8,956 bases of DNA, from assembly GCA_903928835.1 (NCBI GenBank), contig CAIYSK010000130.1, positions 1-8,956 of the forward strand, in the 5' to 3' direction. This document shows, in pieces, positions 1 through 6,608 of the stretch. The number at the start of each line of letters is the position of its first letter. Positions within the stretch are counted from its first letter, which is position 1. This stretch comes from an uncultured cyanobacterium (GTDB lineage Bacteria > Cyanobacteriota > Cyanobacteriia > PCC-6307 > Cyanobiaceae). A program made the position numbers and the translations under genes. Below the pieces are notes generated by a model that made no database searches, had not been told where the DNA came from, and worked only from the letters and a program-made list of their open reading frames with translations.

Positions 1-1
1 C

Positions 2-895
2 GGCTGCGGGTTGGTGGCCCCTCCCCTGCTTGAGGGCGTGCGGGTCCTGGATTTGGGCAGTGGCAGCGGCCGCGATGTCTATCTGCTTGCCCAGTTGGTG
101 GGCGCCAGCGGCGAGGTGGTGGGGGTCGACATGACCCCGGAGCAATTGGCGGTGGCCGAAGCCCACCGGGAGTTCCATGCCGAACAATTCGGCTACGCCA
201 ACGTGCGCTTTCTTGCGGGCACGATCGAGCGGTTGGAGGCGTTGGACCTCGAGCCCGCCAGTTTTGATGTGGTGATCTCCAATTGCGTGGTGAATCTCTC
301 CACCGACAAGCTCGCCGTGCTGCAGGGGGTGAAGCGGCTGCTCAAGCCAGGAGGGGAGTTCTTTTTTGCCGATGTCTATGCGGATCGGCGGGTGCCCCAG
401 GCCCTGCAAAGCGATCCAGTGCTCTACGGCGAATGCCTCAGTGGCGCCCTTTATTGGAACGACTTCCTGCGGCTGTCCCGCCAGGCCGGGTTTATCGATC
501 CCCGGCTGGTCACGGATCGGCCCTTGGCGATCACCGATCCCGAGTTGGCCGCCAAAACCGGGGAACTGCGGTTCTTTTCGGCCACCTACCGCCTGTTCAA
601 CATCGACGGCCTCGAGGATGCCTGTGAGGACCACGGCCAGGCCGTGATCTATCGCGGCTCGATTGCGGGCCATGCCCACCAACTGGTGTTCGACAAGCAC
701 CACGCGATTCAGGCCGGCCGCGTTTTTCCGGTTTGCGGCAATACCTTCCGCATGCTCAAGGACAGCCGGCTAGCACCGCATTTCGAGTTCATCGGTGATG
801 CCTCCCGGCATTACGGGCTGTTCCCCGGTTGCGGAGGCGTGTTGCCATTTGATGGCCCAGCTCCAGAGCTTGGGGATGGTTCGGCTTGTTGTTGA
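2..895 (+). CDS. arsM: Arsenite methyltransferase ArsM, 5' end outside window
   Basis: This is the 3' part of an arsenite S-adenosylmethionine methyltransferase, a cytosolic enzyme that adds methyl groups to As(III) from SAM. The reading frame is already open at base 2 (Gly-Cys-Gly-Leu before the TTG at 11), so the TTG is not the real start. Counting from the TTG codon, the SAM-binding motif I (LDLGSGSGRD) is at residues 14-23, an acidic VGVD follows at 37-40, and the core continues through LKPGGEFFFADV at 111-122. The As(III)-binding cysteines known from CmArsM appear to be Cys92 (SNCVVNL) and Cys142 (GECLSGAL). The Cys in the Gly-Cys-Gly just upstream matches a third conserved cysteine. The C-terminal part has further cysteines (CGNT at 242, GCGG at 274) and ends Ala-Cys-Cys. 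The stop codon overlaps the next gene by 10 bases, which suggests co-transcription. The family call is firm; only the N-terminus is missing. Confidence 0.95.
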   Translation, partial: GCGLVAPPLLEGVRVLDLGSGSGRDVYLLAQLVGASGEVVGVDMTPEQLAVAEAHREFHAEQFGYANVRFLAGTIERLEALDLEPASFDVVISNCVVNLSTDKLAVLQGVKRLLKPGGEFFFADVYADRRVPQALQSDPVLYGECLSGALYWNDFLRLSRQAGFIDPRLVTDRPLAITDPELAAKTGELRFFSATYRLFNIDGLEDACEDHGQAVIYRGSIAGHAHQLVFDKHHAIQAGRVFPVCGNTFRMLKDSRLAPHFEFIGDASRHYGLFPGCGGVLPFDGPAPELGDGSACC

Positions 896-1500
896 TCCCC
901 CCTTCCCTGCCCCTGCTGCTGGCCTTGGCGGTGGCCCCGGCGGTGGCCCCGGTGCTGCCTGGCACCATCCAGGGGGGGCAGGCCACCGATCGTCAGGCTG
1001 ATCCGGTGGCGGTGTGTGTGGTGGCACCTCGGGTGGAAGCGGTGCAACAGGGGGATGCCATCGGGGTGGTGCCCACGCCCAGGCCCGTGTTGCTGGTGGT
1101 GGAGCCGTTGCTGGAGATTCGCCTCGAACGGGCGGGTCGGGTTGTTTGGCGGCATGTAGCCAGATCTGGGGAGGTGATCACAGGGCCCATGGCCTGGCCG
1201 GGCCTGCCCCTGGCTCCTGGGGAAGTGGTGCTTCTGCGCCTGCGGCCCCAGCAAGCGGCGCCCGGCACGTTTGCCCATGTTCAATTGATTGGTGGATCGG
1301 CGGCGCGCATGGCCCAAACGGCTCGCTTGATGGCTGCCTTGGCCCACAGGCCCGCGGCGTGGCTGCAGGCTGTCGACGCCGCCCTGGACCAGGGCGATGT
1401 GCCCCTGGCCTGGACGCTGCTGTTTGCCCCCAAGGCTCCGCTTTCCCCCGAACTGCAGGAACTGCGCAATCAGGTGCTGCAACAGGGCTGCGGCGAGTAG
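886..1500 (+). CDS. Exported protein of unknown function
   Basis: The 204-residue product begins with a hydrophobic stretch (residues 1-24, Leu/Ala/Val/Pro-rich) that looks like a signal peptide or membrane anchor, so export to the periplasm or envelope is inferred. The remainder has no motif I can name. A single Cys lies at 44, the middle is rich in Val/Leu/Arg, and the last 60 residues look helical. The layout loosely recalls exported cyanobacterial DUF928-type proteins, but this is only an impression. There is no in-frame ATG. An in-frame TGA lies at 850, and the first usable starts are three consecutive TTG codons at 886, 889 and 892, with a GGGGATGG purine stretch just upstream (872-879). 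Starting there keeps the signal peptide and overlaps the end of arsM, consistent with translational coupling. A stem-loop follows the stop. Confidence 0.7.
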   Translation: MLLIPPSLPLLLALAVAPAVAPVLPGTIQGGQATDRQADPVAVCVVAPRVEAVQQGDAIGVVPTPRPVLLVVEPLLEIRLERAGRVVWRHVARSGEVITGPMAWPGLPLAPGEVVLLRLRPQQAAPGTFAHVQLIGGSAARMAQTARLMAALAHRPAAWLQAVDAALDQGDVPLAWTLLFAPKAPLSPELQELRNQVLQQGCGE

Positions 1501-1508
1501 ACCGAGTT

Positions 1509-1536
1509 CTTTGTAAAGACGGCGCGTCTTCCAAAG
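1509..1536 (+). terminator. Stem-loop after the exported-protein gene, possible terminator
   Basis: An inverted repeat begins 9 bases after the stop at 1500. CTTTG (1509-1513) pairs with CAAAG (1532-1536), and AAGACG (1516-1521) pairs with CGTCTT (1525-1530) around a 3-base loop, leaving a small internal loop (TA opposite C). No T-run follows, so it is not a canonical intrinsic terminator. It may instead protect the 3' end of the mRNA. Confidence 0.4.
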
Positions 1537-1576
1537 AAACGCTGACTAACCTCGGGCTATCTATGGATGCCAAGGG

Positions 1577-1870
1577 ATGACAAAAGCATCGAAGTTTATG
1601 AAGCGTCTGGATCGGGTGTTGGACAAGAGCTGCAATGAGTTCCATGAGCGCGATATCGATGCGCCCCAGGTGATGCACGAGGTGGTCGATGACCTGCGCA
1701 AGCTCCTGGCAAAGGCCAGCTCAGCCGATTGGAAAGAGATCTATATCGAACGGGATAAGGCTGAGATCAAAACCCACGTCTTGAATCAGGCCATGGAGCT
1801 TGGCACCCACCATGGCCAGCCCATGCCCACAAGCTCAACCTTTGCCAATCAAGGGGGAGATAGTGATTGA
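1577..1870 (+). CDS. Small hypothetical protein, 97 residues
   Basis: I do not recognise this protein. It is charged and probably mostly helical (residues 1-80: many Lys, Asp, Glu, Arg), soluble, with one Cys (19) and no signal peptide or membrane segment. The last 20 residues are polar and look disordered. The start is uncertain. ATG 1577 directly abuts an AAGGG with no spacing, and ATG 1598 (residue 8) has a GAAG three bases upstream; neither has a well-placed ribosome binding site. The gene converges on the minus-strand gene at 1888 with a 17-base gap. Its DNA is visibly less GC-rich than arsM or the ATPase gene, so transfer or a lineage-specific origin is possible. Confidence 0.55.
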   Translation: MTKASKFMKRLDRVLDKSCNEFHERDIDAPQVMHEVVDDLRKLLAKASSADWKEIYIERDKAEIKTHVLNQAMELGTHHGQPMPTSSTFANQGGDSD

Positions 1871-1887
1871 TTGGGGGCTTGTCTTGA

Positions 1888-2268
1888 TCACCATTTTGTC
1901 TTGAGACCGGTGGCGGGATCGTCACCCGTTTCACAGAATATTTTGAGCCGTGCGTTGTGGGCATCCTGTTCTGCCTTGATGATGTCCTTGTAGGCCTCCC
2001 GATCACAGCTGATATTCAGCCCAGAGAGCTTGCCTTCCATGTCCCTGATCCATTCGTGGATCACTCCTGGCCCCTTGTGATTGACGAGTTGGCTCAAGAT
2101 GTAGATGCCATAGGCGATCAGCTCGGTATCGGAGGTGTTGGAGTTGCACTCCACCTTGCCGCAGTAAATTGATCGGGCTGCATTTTCGCGCAGCACATGT
2201 TCTAGCCTTGCTTTTGTGGCTTCATCCACTTTTCGGCTACTGAGGGCAATCAGATGAAGTTCGGTCAT
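1888..2268 (-). CDS. Hypothetical protein, 126 residues
   Basis: I do not recognise this protein. It looks soluble and mainly helical, with four cysteines: Cys36 and Cys41 (YCGKVEC), Cys88 (ISCDRE) and Cys112 (IFCETG). The first two, four residues apart, could bind a metal or form a disulfide, but no known family motif is evident. The N-terminus (MTELHLIALS) could be a beta strand that begins a small alpha/beta fold. The ATG at 2266-2268 has no clear ribosome binding site. The gene lies downstream of the minus-strand terminator at 2427-2455, so it probably has its own promoter in 2269-2426. That gap contains a 12-bp palindrome (AGCGA-GA-TCGCT, 2332-2343). It shares the lower GC content of the convergent gene at 1577. 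Confidence 0.6.
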   Translation of the reverse strand: MTELHLIALSSRKVDEATKARLEHVLRENAARSIYCGKVECNSNTSDTELIAYGIYILSQLVNHKGPGVIHEWIRDMEGKLSGLNISCDREAYKDIIKAEQDAHNARLKIFCETGDDPATGLKTKW

Positions 2269-2426
2269 GGCTTATGGATCATGAGTGTCTGGGCTGGTGA
2301 TGGAAAACCCCTCGCCGCCTTGCTTTGGTCTAGCGAGATCGCTTAAGGGCTGCCGTTTGTTTGATCGTGGGCTTGTCTATTTGCTTCGGCTTGCTGCACA
2401 TTGCATGATCTTTTCAGGCTTCCATT

Positions 2427-2455
2427 AAAAAAAACCGCCCCTGGTTGGGGCGGCT
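2427..2455 (-). terminator. Rho-independent terminator, minus strand
   Basis: Read on the minus strand, a perfect 7-bp GC-rich stem (CCGCCCC / GGGGCGG, 2435-2441 and 2447-2453, 5-base loop) is followed directly by eight T residues (2427-2434 on the plus strand are A). This is a textbook intrinsic terminator. It ends transcription arriving from above 2455, meaning the small ORF at 2489 and perhaps the ATPase gene, and it insulates the gene at 1888-2268. Confidence 0.93.
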
Positions 2456-2488
2456 GGAATGTCTAGCTGGAAGGCCTGGGATCAGCGG

Positions 2489-2590
2489 TTAAAAGATCTC
2501 AGCCTTGGGGTTTTGCACACTGGCGAGTTGGGCCTGGCGAAGCCTTTCGGCCTTGAGGATTTGCTCGCGGATCAGGGCTAGGGGATTCAT
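2489..2590 (-). CDS. Possible 33-residue small protein
   Basis: A short frame begins with ATG at 2588-2590. A GAGG lies six bases upstream, a good ribosome binding site, and the frame ends with TAA at 2489-2491, about 35 bases before the intrinsic terminator. The product begins MNPLALIREQILKAERLRQ, a highly charged amphipathic helix, and ends NPKAEIF. The same frame stays open upstream to an ATG at 2857 (122 residues), but that extension is Pro/Ser/Gln-rich, crosses the 15-bp repeat array and looks non-coding, so I prefer the short form. ATG 2795 is another possible start. The function is unknown. The start signal and terminator are the main support. Confidence 0.45.
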   Translation of the reverse strand: MNPLALIREQILKAERLRQAQLASVQNPKAEIF

Positions 2591-2666
2591 GACGGGCCTC
2601 GTTTGCGGCAGCCCCGTTCCCTGCTGCCAAGGCTTGCGTCCCAGATGGGATGAACGTCCTGAAATG

Positions 2667-2688
2667 GTAGCGAAAGCTACAGAGCTTT
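2667..2688. other. Two overlapping, mutually exclusive hairpins
   Basis: GTAGC (2667-2671) and GCTAC (2676-2680) pair around a GAAA tetraloop. AAAGCT (2673-2678) and AGCTTT (2683-2688) pair around ACAG. The second pairing uses bases of the first, so only one can form at a time. They lie about 80 bases upstream of the possible small ORF and directly beside the repeat array. Confidence 0.4.
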
Positions 2689-2696
2689 GTGTGTTT

Positions 2697-2771
2697 TGTG
2701 ATACCGGTTTCTGTGATGCTGGTTTCTGTGATACGGGTGTCTGTGATAACGGTGTCTGTGATATCCCCCTT
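2697..2771. repeat. Five-copy 15-bp tandem repeat with TGTGAT core
   Basis: TGTGAT recurs at 2697, 2712, 2727, 2742 and 2757, exactly 15 bases apart. The first four full units follow roughly TGTGATACSGGTKTC; the fifth diverges after TGTGAT. Because 15 is a multiple of three, each reading frame encodes a pentapeptide repeat: Ser-Gln-x-Pro-x on the minus strand and Cys-Asp-x-Gly-Val/Phe on the plus strand. TGTGA is also the half-site of CRP-type binding sites, but the inverted TCACA partner is absent. Confidence 0.9.
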
Positions 2772-2940
2772 TGCGTCGGTGCCCGTTGGGTCATGGCTTG
2801 GCTGGATGGATGGTGTTCTTGATTTGGGCAGGTTGGCCATGGGCCTGCTGGGCCCATCCACCGGTTGTTTGCTGATCAGCTGTTGGAGGCGTGTCATGCC
2901 AAAAGTGTTGCGACGGCTGCCGGCAACCCGTGGAGCTTCA

Positions 2941-5289
2941 TCAGCCTTGGCGCGGGTCTGCATACCGCTGCCGCACCCCAGTGGCCACCAGTAGGGCCAG
3001 TCCAGTTGCCACCACCACCGCCATGGTCTGAACGGACGACAGCGCAGTGAGGGCCAGGCTCCGTTGCAGGGGCGCCGAGAGGAGCAGGGCCAGCCAAAGG
3101 CCGGCGCCCAGGGCCGCCCCTGCCGCTGCAACGGAGCCGAAACGCCCGCCGTTGATCCATACCAGGCCCCCCCCAGTGAGGAGCAGCACGCCCACAACCA
3201 TGCTGCGCTGCGTAATAGCTGCGGACTGGGGCCAAAAGGCCATGGCCAAAACCCCTGCCATCAGGGCTAATCCCTGCCAGGTGGCGTGCTTCCAGGTGGG
3301 TGGATCAAACAAGGGGCCCCCGGGGGGCCGCGGCGGTTGGTCCATCAACCCGGGGGCTGCGGGGAGGGCTTCAAACACCACGGTGCAAGCCGGGTCGATC
3401 ACCAGGTGCAGGAGGGCAATGTGCACCGGCAGCAAGATCAGGCTTTGACCCGGAATGAGCAGGGGAATCAAGCTCAAGGCGGCGATGGGGAGGTGAATTG
3501 CCAGGGTGTAGGCCAAGGCCCGGTGCAGATTGCTGTCGATGCGCCGTCCCATGGCGAGCGCCGCCACCAGATCGCCAAAGCTGTCGTTGAGCAGAACCAG
3601 ATCGGCGGATTCGCGGGCTACCGCCGTGCCCCGCTTCCCCATCGCCACGCCGATGTCCGCGGCTTTCAGGGCGGCGGCATCATTGACCCCATCCCCTGTC
3701 ATCGCCACGACCTCGCCGGCGGCCTGCAGGGCTCGCACCAGTTGCAATTTCTGCTGGGGCATCACCCGCGCAAAGACCGAAACCTTGGTCACCAGTTCGC
3801 TGAGCTGGGCCAGGGGCATGGCCTCGAGCTCGGGCCCGGTGGCCACATCCCCCCAGCCCAGCCCGGCTTGGGCGGCGATGGAGCGGGCTGTGACCGGGCT
3901 ATCGCCGGTGAGCATCACCACACGCACCCCGGCCCGCTGGGCCACGGCAATGGCTTCGGGCACATCGCTGCGCAGGGGGTCGGCGAGACCAATCAGGCCG
4001 ATCGCCTCAAATTGGTAGTCGTGCAAGTTGTGGGGTTCGTCGCCGCTGTGGGTTGGGGCCCCCTTCAGCCCGCGGGCTACAGCCAACACCCGCAGGCCCT
4101 TACTGGCCAACTGCACGCTGGCGCTCAACAATGGTTGGCAGCGCTCCGGCGCCAGATGGCAGAGATCGGCAATGGCCTCAGGGGCTCCTTTGGCGGCCAG
4201 GTGCCAGGCACCGTCTCCATCGCGCCAGAGCTGGGACATCACCAAAAAATCGCTCTGAAGGGGGTAGTCCCGTTCCAGTGGCCAATCGGGATGCAGGTGC
4301 TCACTGCCTTCGAGATGGGTTTGGGCCAGGCGGTGGATGGCCAGTTCCATGGCATCAACCGGATCGCCCCGGCTGGCGAGTACCGCCATCTCCACCAGCT
4401 GGTGAAAGGCCTCATCCAAGGGCTCCCCGCTGGACCACTGGGCGCCATCGGGCCAGGTGGTGAGCTCGGCCACGGCCATGCGGTTTTCGGTGAGGGTGCC
4501 GGTTTTATCCACTGCCAAAACCGTGGCGCTACCGAGGCTTTCCACCGCCGCGGGCCAGCGGGCCAGCACCCCAAGGCGGGCGAGCCGGAGGGCCCCAAGG
4601 GCCAAGAACAGCGCGAGCACCACGGGGATTTCGTTGGGCAGCACGGCCAGGGCCAGGGCCAGGGCTGCCAGCAGGGCCTGGGGCCAGTTGCCGCTGGTGA
4701 TCCCTTGAATGCAGGCCAGGGCAACGCAGAGACCAATCCCCCACAGGGTGAGCCGGCCCGTGAGCCGGCGGGTGCGGCGCTGCAGGCGGGTGGGGGGCGG
4801 CACGACCGTCTTGAGGCTGTCGCCAATGCGGCCCAGTTCGCTGGCGGCGGCGATGGTTGTGACTTCGGCCCAACCCCTGCCGCTCGCCACGAGGGATCCG
4901 GCCAAGATCCTCTCGCCGAGCTGTTGCTTGGCGATCGGCAATGACTCCCCGGTGAGGAGGGATTCATCGAGCCATAGGCCCACGGCCTCCCGCAGGGCGG
5001 CATCAGCCACCACCCGATCTCCCTCCTCCAGGCGTAAATAATCCCCGGGGAGCACCTCCTCGGCGGCGAGGTCCAGCTCCTGGCCCAGCCGGCGCACATG
5101 GGCCCGGGGCGCGGAGAGCCGGGCAAGTTCAGCCAGGGCCTTTTGGCTGCGGTGCTGTTGCAGCCCATCGAGCAGCACAATCCCTGCCACAAACCCCAGC
5201 AGGATCAGCCCATCCACCGGTTCGCCGATCAGTGCGTAGATCAGGGCGCAACCCAGCAAAAGGAGATTGGTGGGCTCCAGCAGATTCAT
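2941..5289 (-). CDS. P-type cation-translocating ATPase without N-terminal domain
   Basis: This 782-residue inner-membrane pump couples ATP hydrolysis to cation transport. It opens directly with membrane segments M1-M2 (residues 8-41). The actuator domain follows with TGES (113-116), then M3-M4 (about 182-235) with PNEIP at 218-222. The phosphorylation motif DKTGT is at 261-265 (Asp261 accepts phosphate), the nucleotide-binding KGAPE at 367-371, DPLR at 437-440, TGD at 461-463 and the hinge TGDGVND at 531-537. M5-M10 fill the C-terminus (about 590-775), with the M6 motif VIDPACTVVFE at 630-640. All catalytic motifs are intact. The sequence resembles the P2-like bacterial group with PEEFP or PEGLP in M4; here the first Glu is Asn. 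The cytosolic extension of about 60-70 residues usual before M1 is missing; the in-frame codons above the ATG reach a stop at 5314. There is no metal-binding CXXC domain, so a heavy-metal P1B pump is unlikely. The transported ion cannot be told. Confidence 0.95.
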   Translation of the reverse strand: MNLLEPTNLLLLGCALIYALIGEPVDGLILLGFVAGIVLLDGLQQHRSQKALAELARLSAPRAHVRRLGQELDLAAEEVLPGDYLRLEEGDRVVADAALREAVGLWLDESLLTGESLPIAKQQLGERILAGSLVASGRGWAEVTTIAAASELGRIGDSLKTVVPPPTRLQRRTRRLTGRLTLWGIGLCVALACIQGITSGNWPQALLAALALALAVLPNEIPVVLALFLALGALRLARLGVLARWPAAVESLGSATVLAVDKTGTLTENRMAVAELTTWPDGAQWSSGEPLDEAFHQLVEMAVLASRGDPVDAMELAIHRLAQTHLEGSEHLHPDWPLERDYPLQSDFLVMSQLWRDGDGAWHLAAKGAPEAIADLCHLAPERCQPLLSASVQLASKGLRVLAVARGLKGAPTHSGDEPHNLHDYQFEAIGLIGLADPLRSDVPEAIAVAQRAGVRVVMLTGDSPVTARSIAAQAGLGWGDVATGPELEAMPLAQLSELVTKVSVFARVMPQQKLQLVRALQAAGEVVAMTGDGVNDAAALKAADIGVAMGKRGTAVARESADLVLLNDSFGDLVAALAMGRRIDSNLHRALAYTLAIHLPIAALSLIPLLIPGQSLILLPVHIALLHLVIDPACTVVFEALPAAPGLMDQPPRPPGGPLFDPPTWKHATWQGLALMAGVLAMAFWPQSAAITQRSMVVGVLLLTGGGLVWINGGRFGSVAAAGAALGAGLWLALLLSAPLQRSLALTALSSVQTMAVVVATGLALLVATGVRQRYADPRQG

Positions 5290-5422
5290 GGGTTCAGGCC
5301 TGGAACCCCCGGTTTAGCGATGGAAATCACGCCCTGATGCAATCGTGCGACGAACCCTGGGCAGATCCCTCTCCCCGGGGTCGATGTCGCTAAGCCTGGA
5401 TTGTTGTTGACCCGCTCAAGCC

Positions 5423-5800
5423 ATGTTTTCTGCCAAGTTCAAGCCTGCTCTTTTGGGAGTGGCCTTGCCGCTTCTCTCCACCCTCACGGTGTTCGTTCCT
5501 ATGGCCCTGAGGGCTGCAGAGGTGCCAAAGAGCCAGGAGAGGGCAGCCAACCTGGCCCGCATGAAGGCCGAGACCCTGAACGGCGGGTTGACCAAATACC
5601 GCACGGCAGCCTGCATGCACCAATTGGGCGGCGGCACCTGCATGGTGCGCGCGAGCACCGACGGTTACCGCTTCCAGTTCCTTGGCGGCACACCCGGCTG
5701 GGAAACCATGAAGCGAAAGGCAACGGTTGAAACCCAAATCATGGTTTCACCCGATGGCACCAAGGTGGATCAGGTGATCTACAACGGTGTCCCCCGTTAG
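5423..5800 (+). CDS. Small exported protein with two cysteines
   Basis: The 125-residue product has a clear signal peptide. Lys5 and Lys7 precede a hydrophobic core at about residues 9-28, with likely cleavage after an Ala near 31-32 (ALRAAEV). The mature part of about 93 residues has exactly two cysteines, Cys64 and Cys73, flanking a HQLGGGT segment, which could form a disulfide in the periplasm or thylakoid lumen. A Gly/aromatic stretch (YRFQFLGGTPGW, 82-93) precedes a beta-rich C-terminus. I cannot name the family. The ATG at 5423 keeps the whole signal peptide, although no strong ribosome binding site precedes it. The gene is divergent from the ATPase (133-base gap, which must hold both promoters) and ends 13 bases from the convergent regulator gene. 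Confidence 0.75.
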   Translation: MFSAKFKPALLGVALPLLSTLTVFVPMALRAAEVPKSQERAANLARMKAETLNGGLTKYRTAACMHQLGGGTCMVRASTDGYRFQFLGGTPGWETMKRKATVETQIMVSPDGTKVDQVIYNGVPR

Positions 5801-5813
5801 GGAACGCCCCTGC

Positions 5814-6608
5814 CTAGATCGCCGTCGCCGCTGGTAGGCGTTGGAAGAGGTACCCCGTGCCCCGGGCCGTGATCACGAGCTCGGGGTTGTCGGGATCGTC
5901 TTCGATCTTGTTGCGCAGCCTGGAGATGTGCACGTCCACGACCCGGGTATCGGAATGGCGCTCCGGGGTGTAGCCCCAGATCTTGGTGAGCATCTCTTGG
6001 CGGGTGAGGGGCTGGCCGGAGTGGGCCATCAGCATCTCGAGCAGGTCGAATTCCATCCCCGTGAGCTTGACCCGTTCGCCGGCCTTAAACACCTGGCGTT
6101 TGTGGGGCAGGATCATCAGCTGGCCAATCTTGATCTCCCGCGGAGCGCTGCCAGCGGCCGCAGGGCCCGTACCGCCGACCGTGCGACGCAAGACACAGCG
6201 AATGCGGGCTTCCAATTCCTTCGGGCTGAAGGGTTTGGTGAGGTAGTCGTCGGCGCCCAGCTCCAGGCCCAGGATGCGGTCTTTGACCTCCGAGCAGGCC
6301 GAGAGCATCACGATCGGCACCTCGGATTGTTGGCGCAGGGCCTGAATCACCCCGTAGCCATCCATTTTGGGCATCATCACGTCCAGCACAACCACATCGG
6401 GTTGAACGGTTTGGAAGAGGGCAATCGCCTCTTCGCCATCGCTGGCGGTCGCCACGTCGTAACCAAACATGGTCAGCCGGGTTTCCAGCACCCGCCGGAT
6501 GTTGGCGTCGTCGTCCACCAGCAAGATCGTTTGCTTCAGGGGGGCCGACTTTGTTGGGTCTGACGTTGCCGCCTCCGACTTGGGGGCGTCTGGAGTGGGA
6601 ATGGTCAT
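5814..6608 (-). CDS. RpaB/Ycf27-like OmpR-family response regulator
   Basis: This is a DNA-binding response regulator of 264 residues. The receiver domain (about 26-142) has the acidic pocket Asp32-Asp34, phosphoacceptor Asp76 (VVVLDVMMP), Ser103 at the switch Thr/Ser position and Lys125 (LTKPF). The OmpR/PhoB winged helix spans about 158-258, with the recognition region WGYTPERHSDTRVVDVHISRL and the C-terminal RGTGYLFQRL. These features closely match RpaB/Ycf27, which controls photosynthesis and high-light genes. However, the normally near-invariant MLTALGDVADRI reads MLSACSEVKDRI here, and there is a Gly/Ala-rich linker (144-155). It may therefore be a divergent paralogue rather than the housekeeping RpaB. 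I chose ATG 6608: the 25 residues before the receiver are Ser/Thr/Pro-rich, and a frame extending to 6740 would run through the probable promoter region. It is divergent from the AP2 operon, and no histidine kinase is adjacent. Confidence 0.92.
   Translation of the reverse strand: MTIPTPDAPKSEAATSDPTKSAPLKQTILLVDDDANIRRVLETRLTMFGYDVATASDGEEAIALFQTVQPDVVVLDVMMPKMDGYGVIQALRQQSEVPIVMLSACSEVKDRILGLELGADDYLTKPFSPKELEARIRCVLRRTVGGTGPAAAGSAPREIKIGQLMILPHKRQVFKAGERVKLTGMEFDLLEMLMAHSGQPLTRQEMLTKIWGYTPERHSDTRVVDVHISRLRNKIEDDPDNPELVITARGTGYLFQRLPAATAI

Larger units (their letters stand above)
2591..2940. other. 350-base stretch without a confident gene
   Basis: This stretch lies between the end of the ATPase gene and the small minus-strand ORF. 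It holds the five-copy 15-bp repeat (2697-2762) and two overlapping hairpins (2667-2688). Open frames exist on both strands, but they are low-complexity or repetitive and carry no recognisable domain. It could be a long 5' leader for the small ORF or decayed coding sequence. I see no convincing promoter. Confidence 0.5.

Noticed and set aside
811..1482. A 223-codon minus-strand frame opposite arsM and the exported-protein gene
   Set aside because: It is Gln/Arg/His/Pro-rich, has no domain, and overlaps well-supported sense genes.
2697..2762. The repeat array as a CRISPR array or plasmid iterons
   Set aside because: The units are contiguous without spacers, and there is no cas or replication gene in the window.
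2505..2822. A plus-strand frame with Cys-Asp-x-Gly repeats
   Set aside because: The pentapeptide repeat follows automatically from the 15-bp DNA repeat; the flanks show no domain or ribosome binding site, and the terminator supports minus-strand transcription.
2852..2865. CCCATCCACCGGTT shared with about 5210-5223, near the two ends of the ATPase gene
   Set aside because: One copy lies inside ATPase coding sequence, the flanks do not match beyond 14 bases, and there is no mobile-element gene; chance is adequate in this GC-rich DNA.
2499..3197. A 232-codon minus-strand frame across the ATPase 3' end
   Set aside because: It overlaps the ATPase C-terminus in another frame and has a Trp/Arg/Pro-rich shadow composition.
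3286..4944. A 552-codon open frame on the plus strand opposite the ATPase
   Set aside because: It is antisense to an ATPase with every catalytic motif intact, is Gly/Gln/His-rich low complexity, and has no recognisable domain. It is a GC-rich shadow.
5841..6563. A 240-codon plus-strand frame opposite the RpaB-like regulator
   Set aside because: It is antisense to a clear response regulator and is His/Gly/Gln-rich without any domain.
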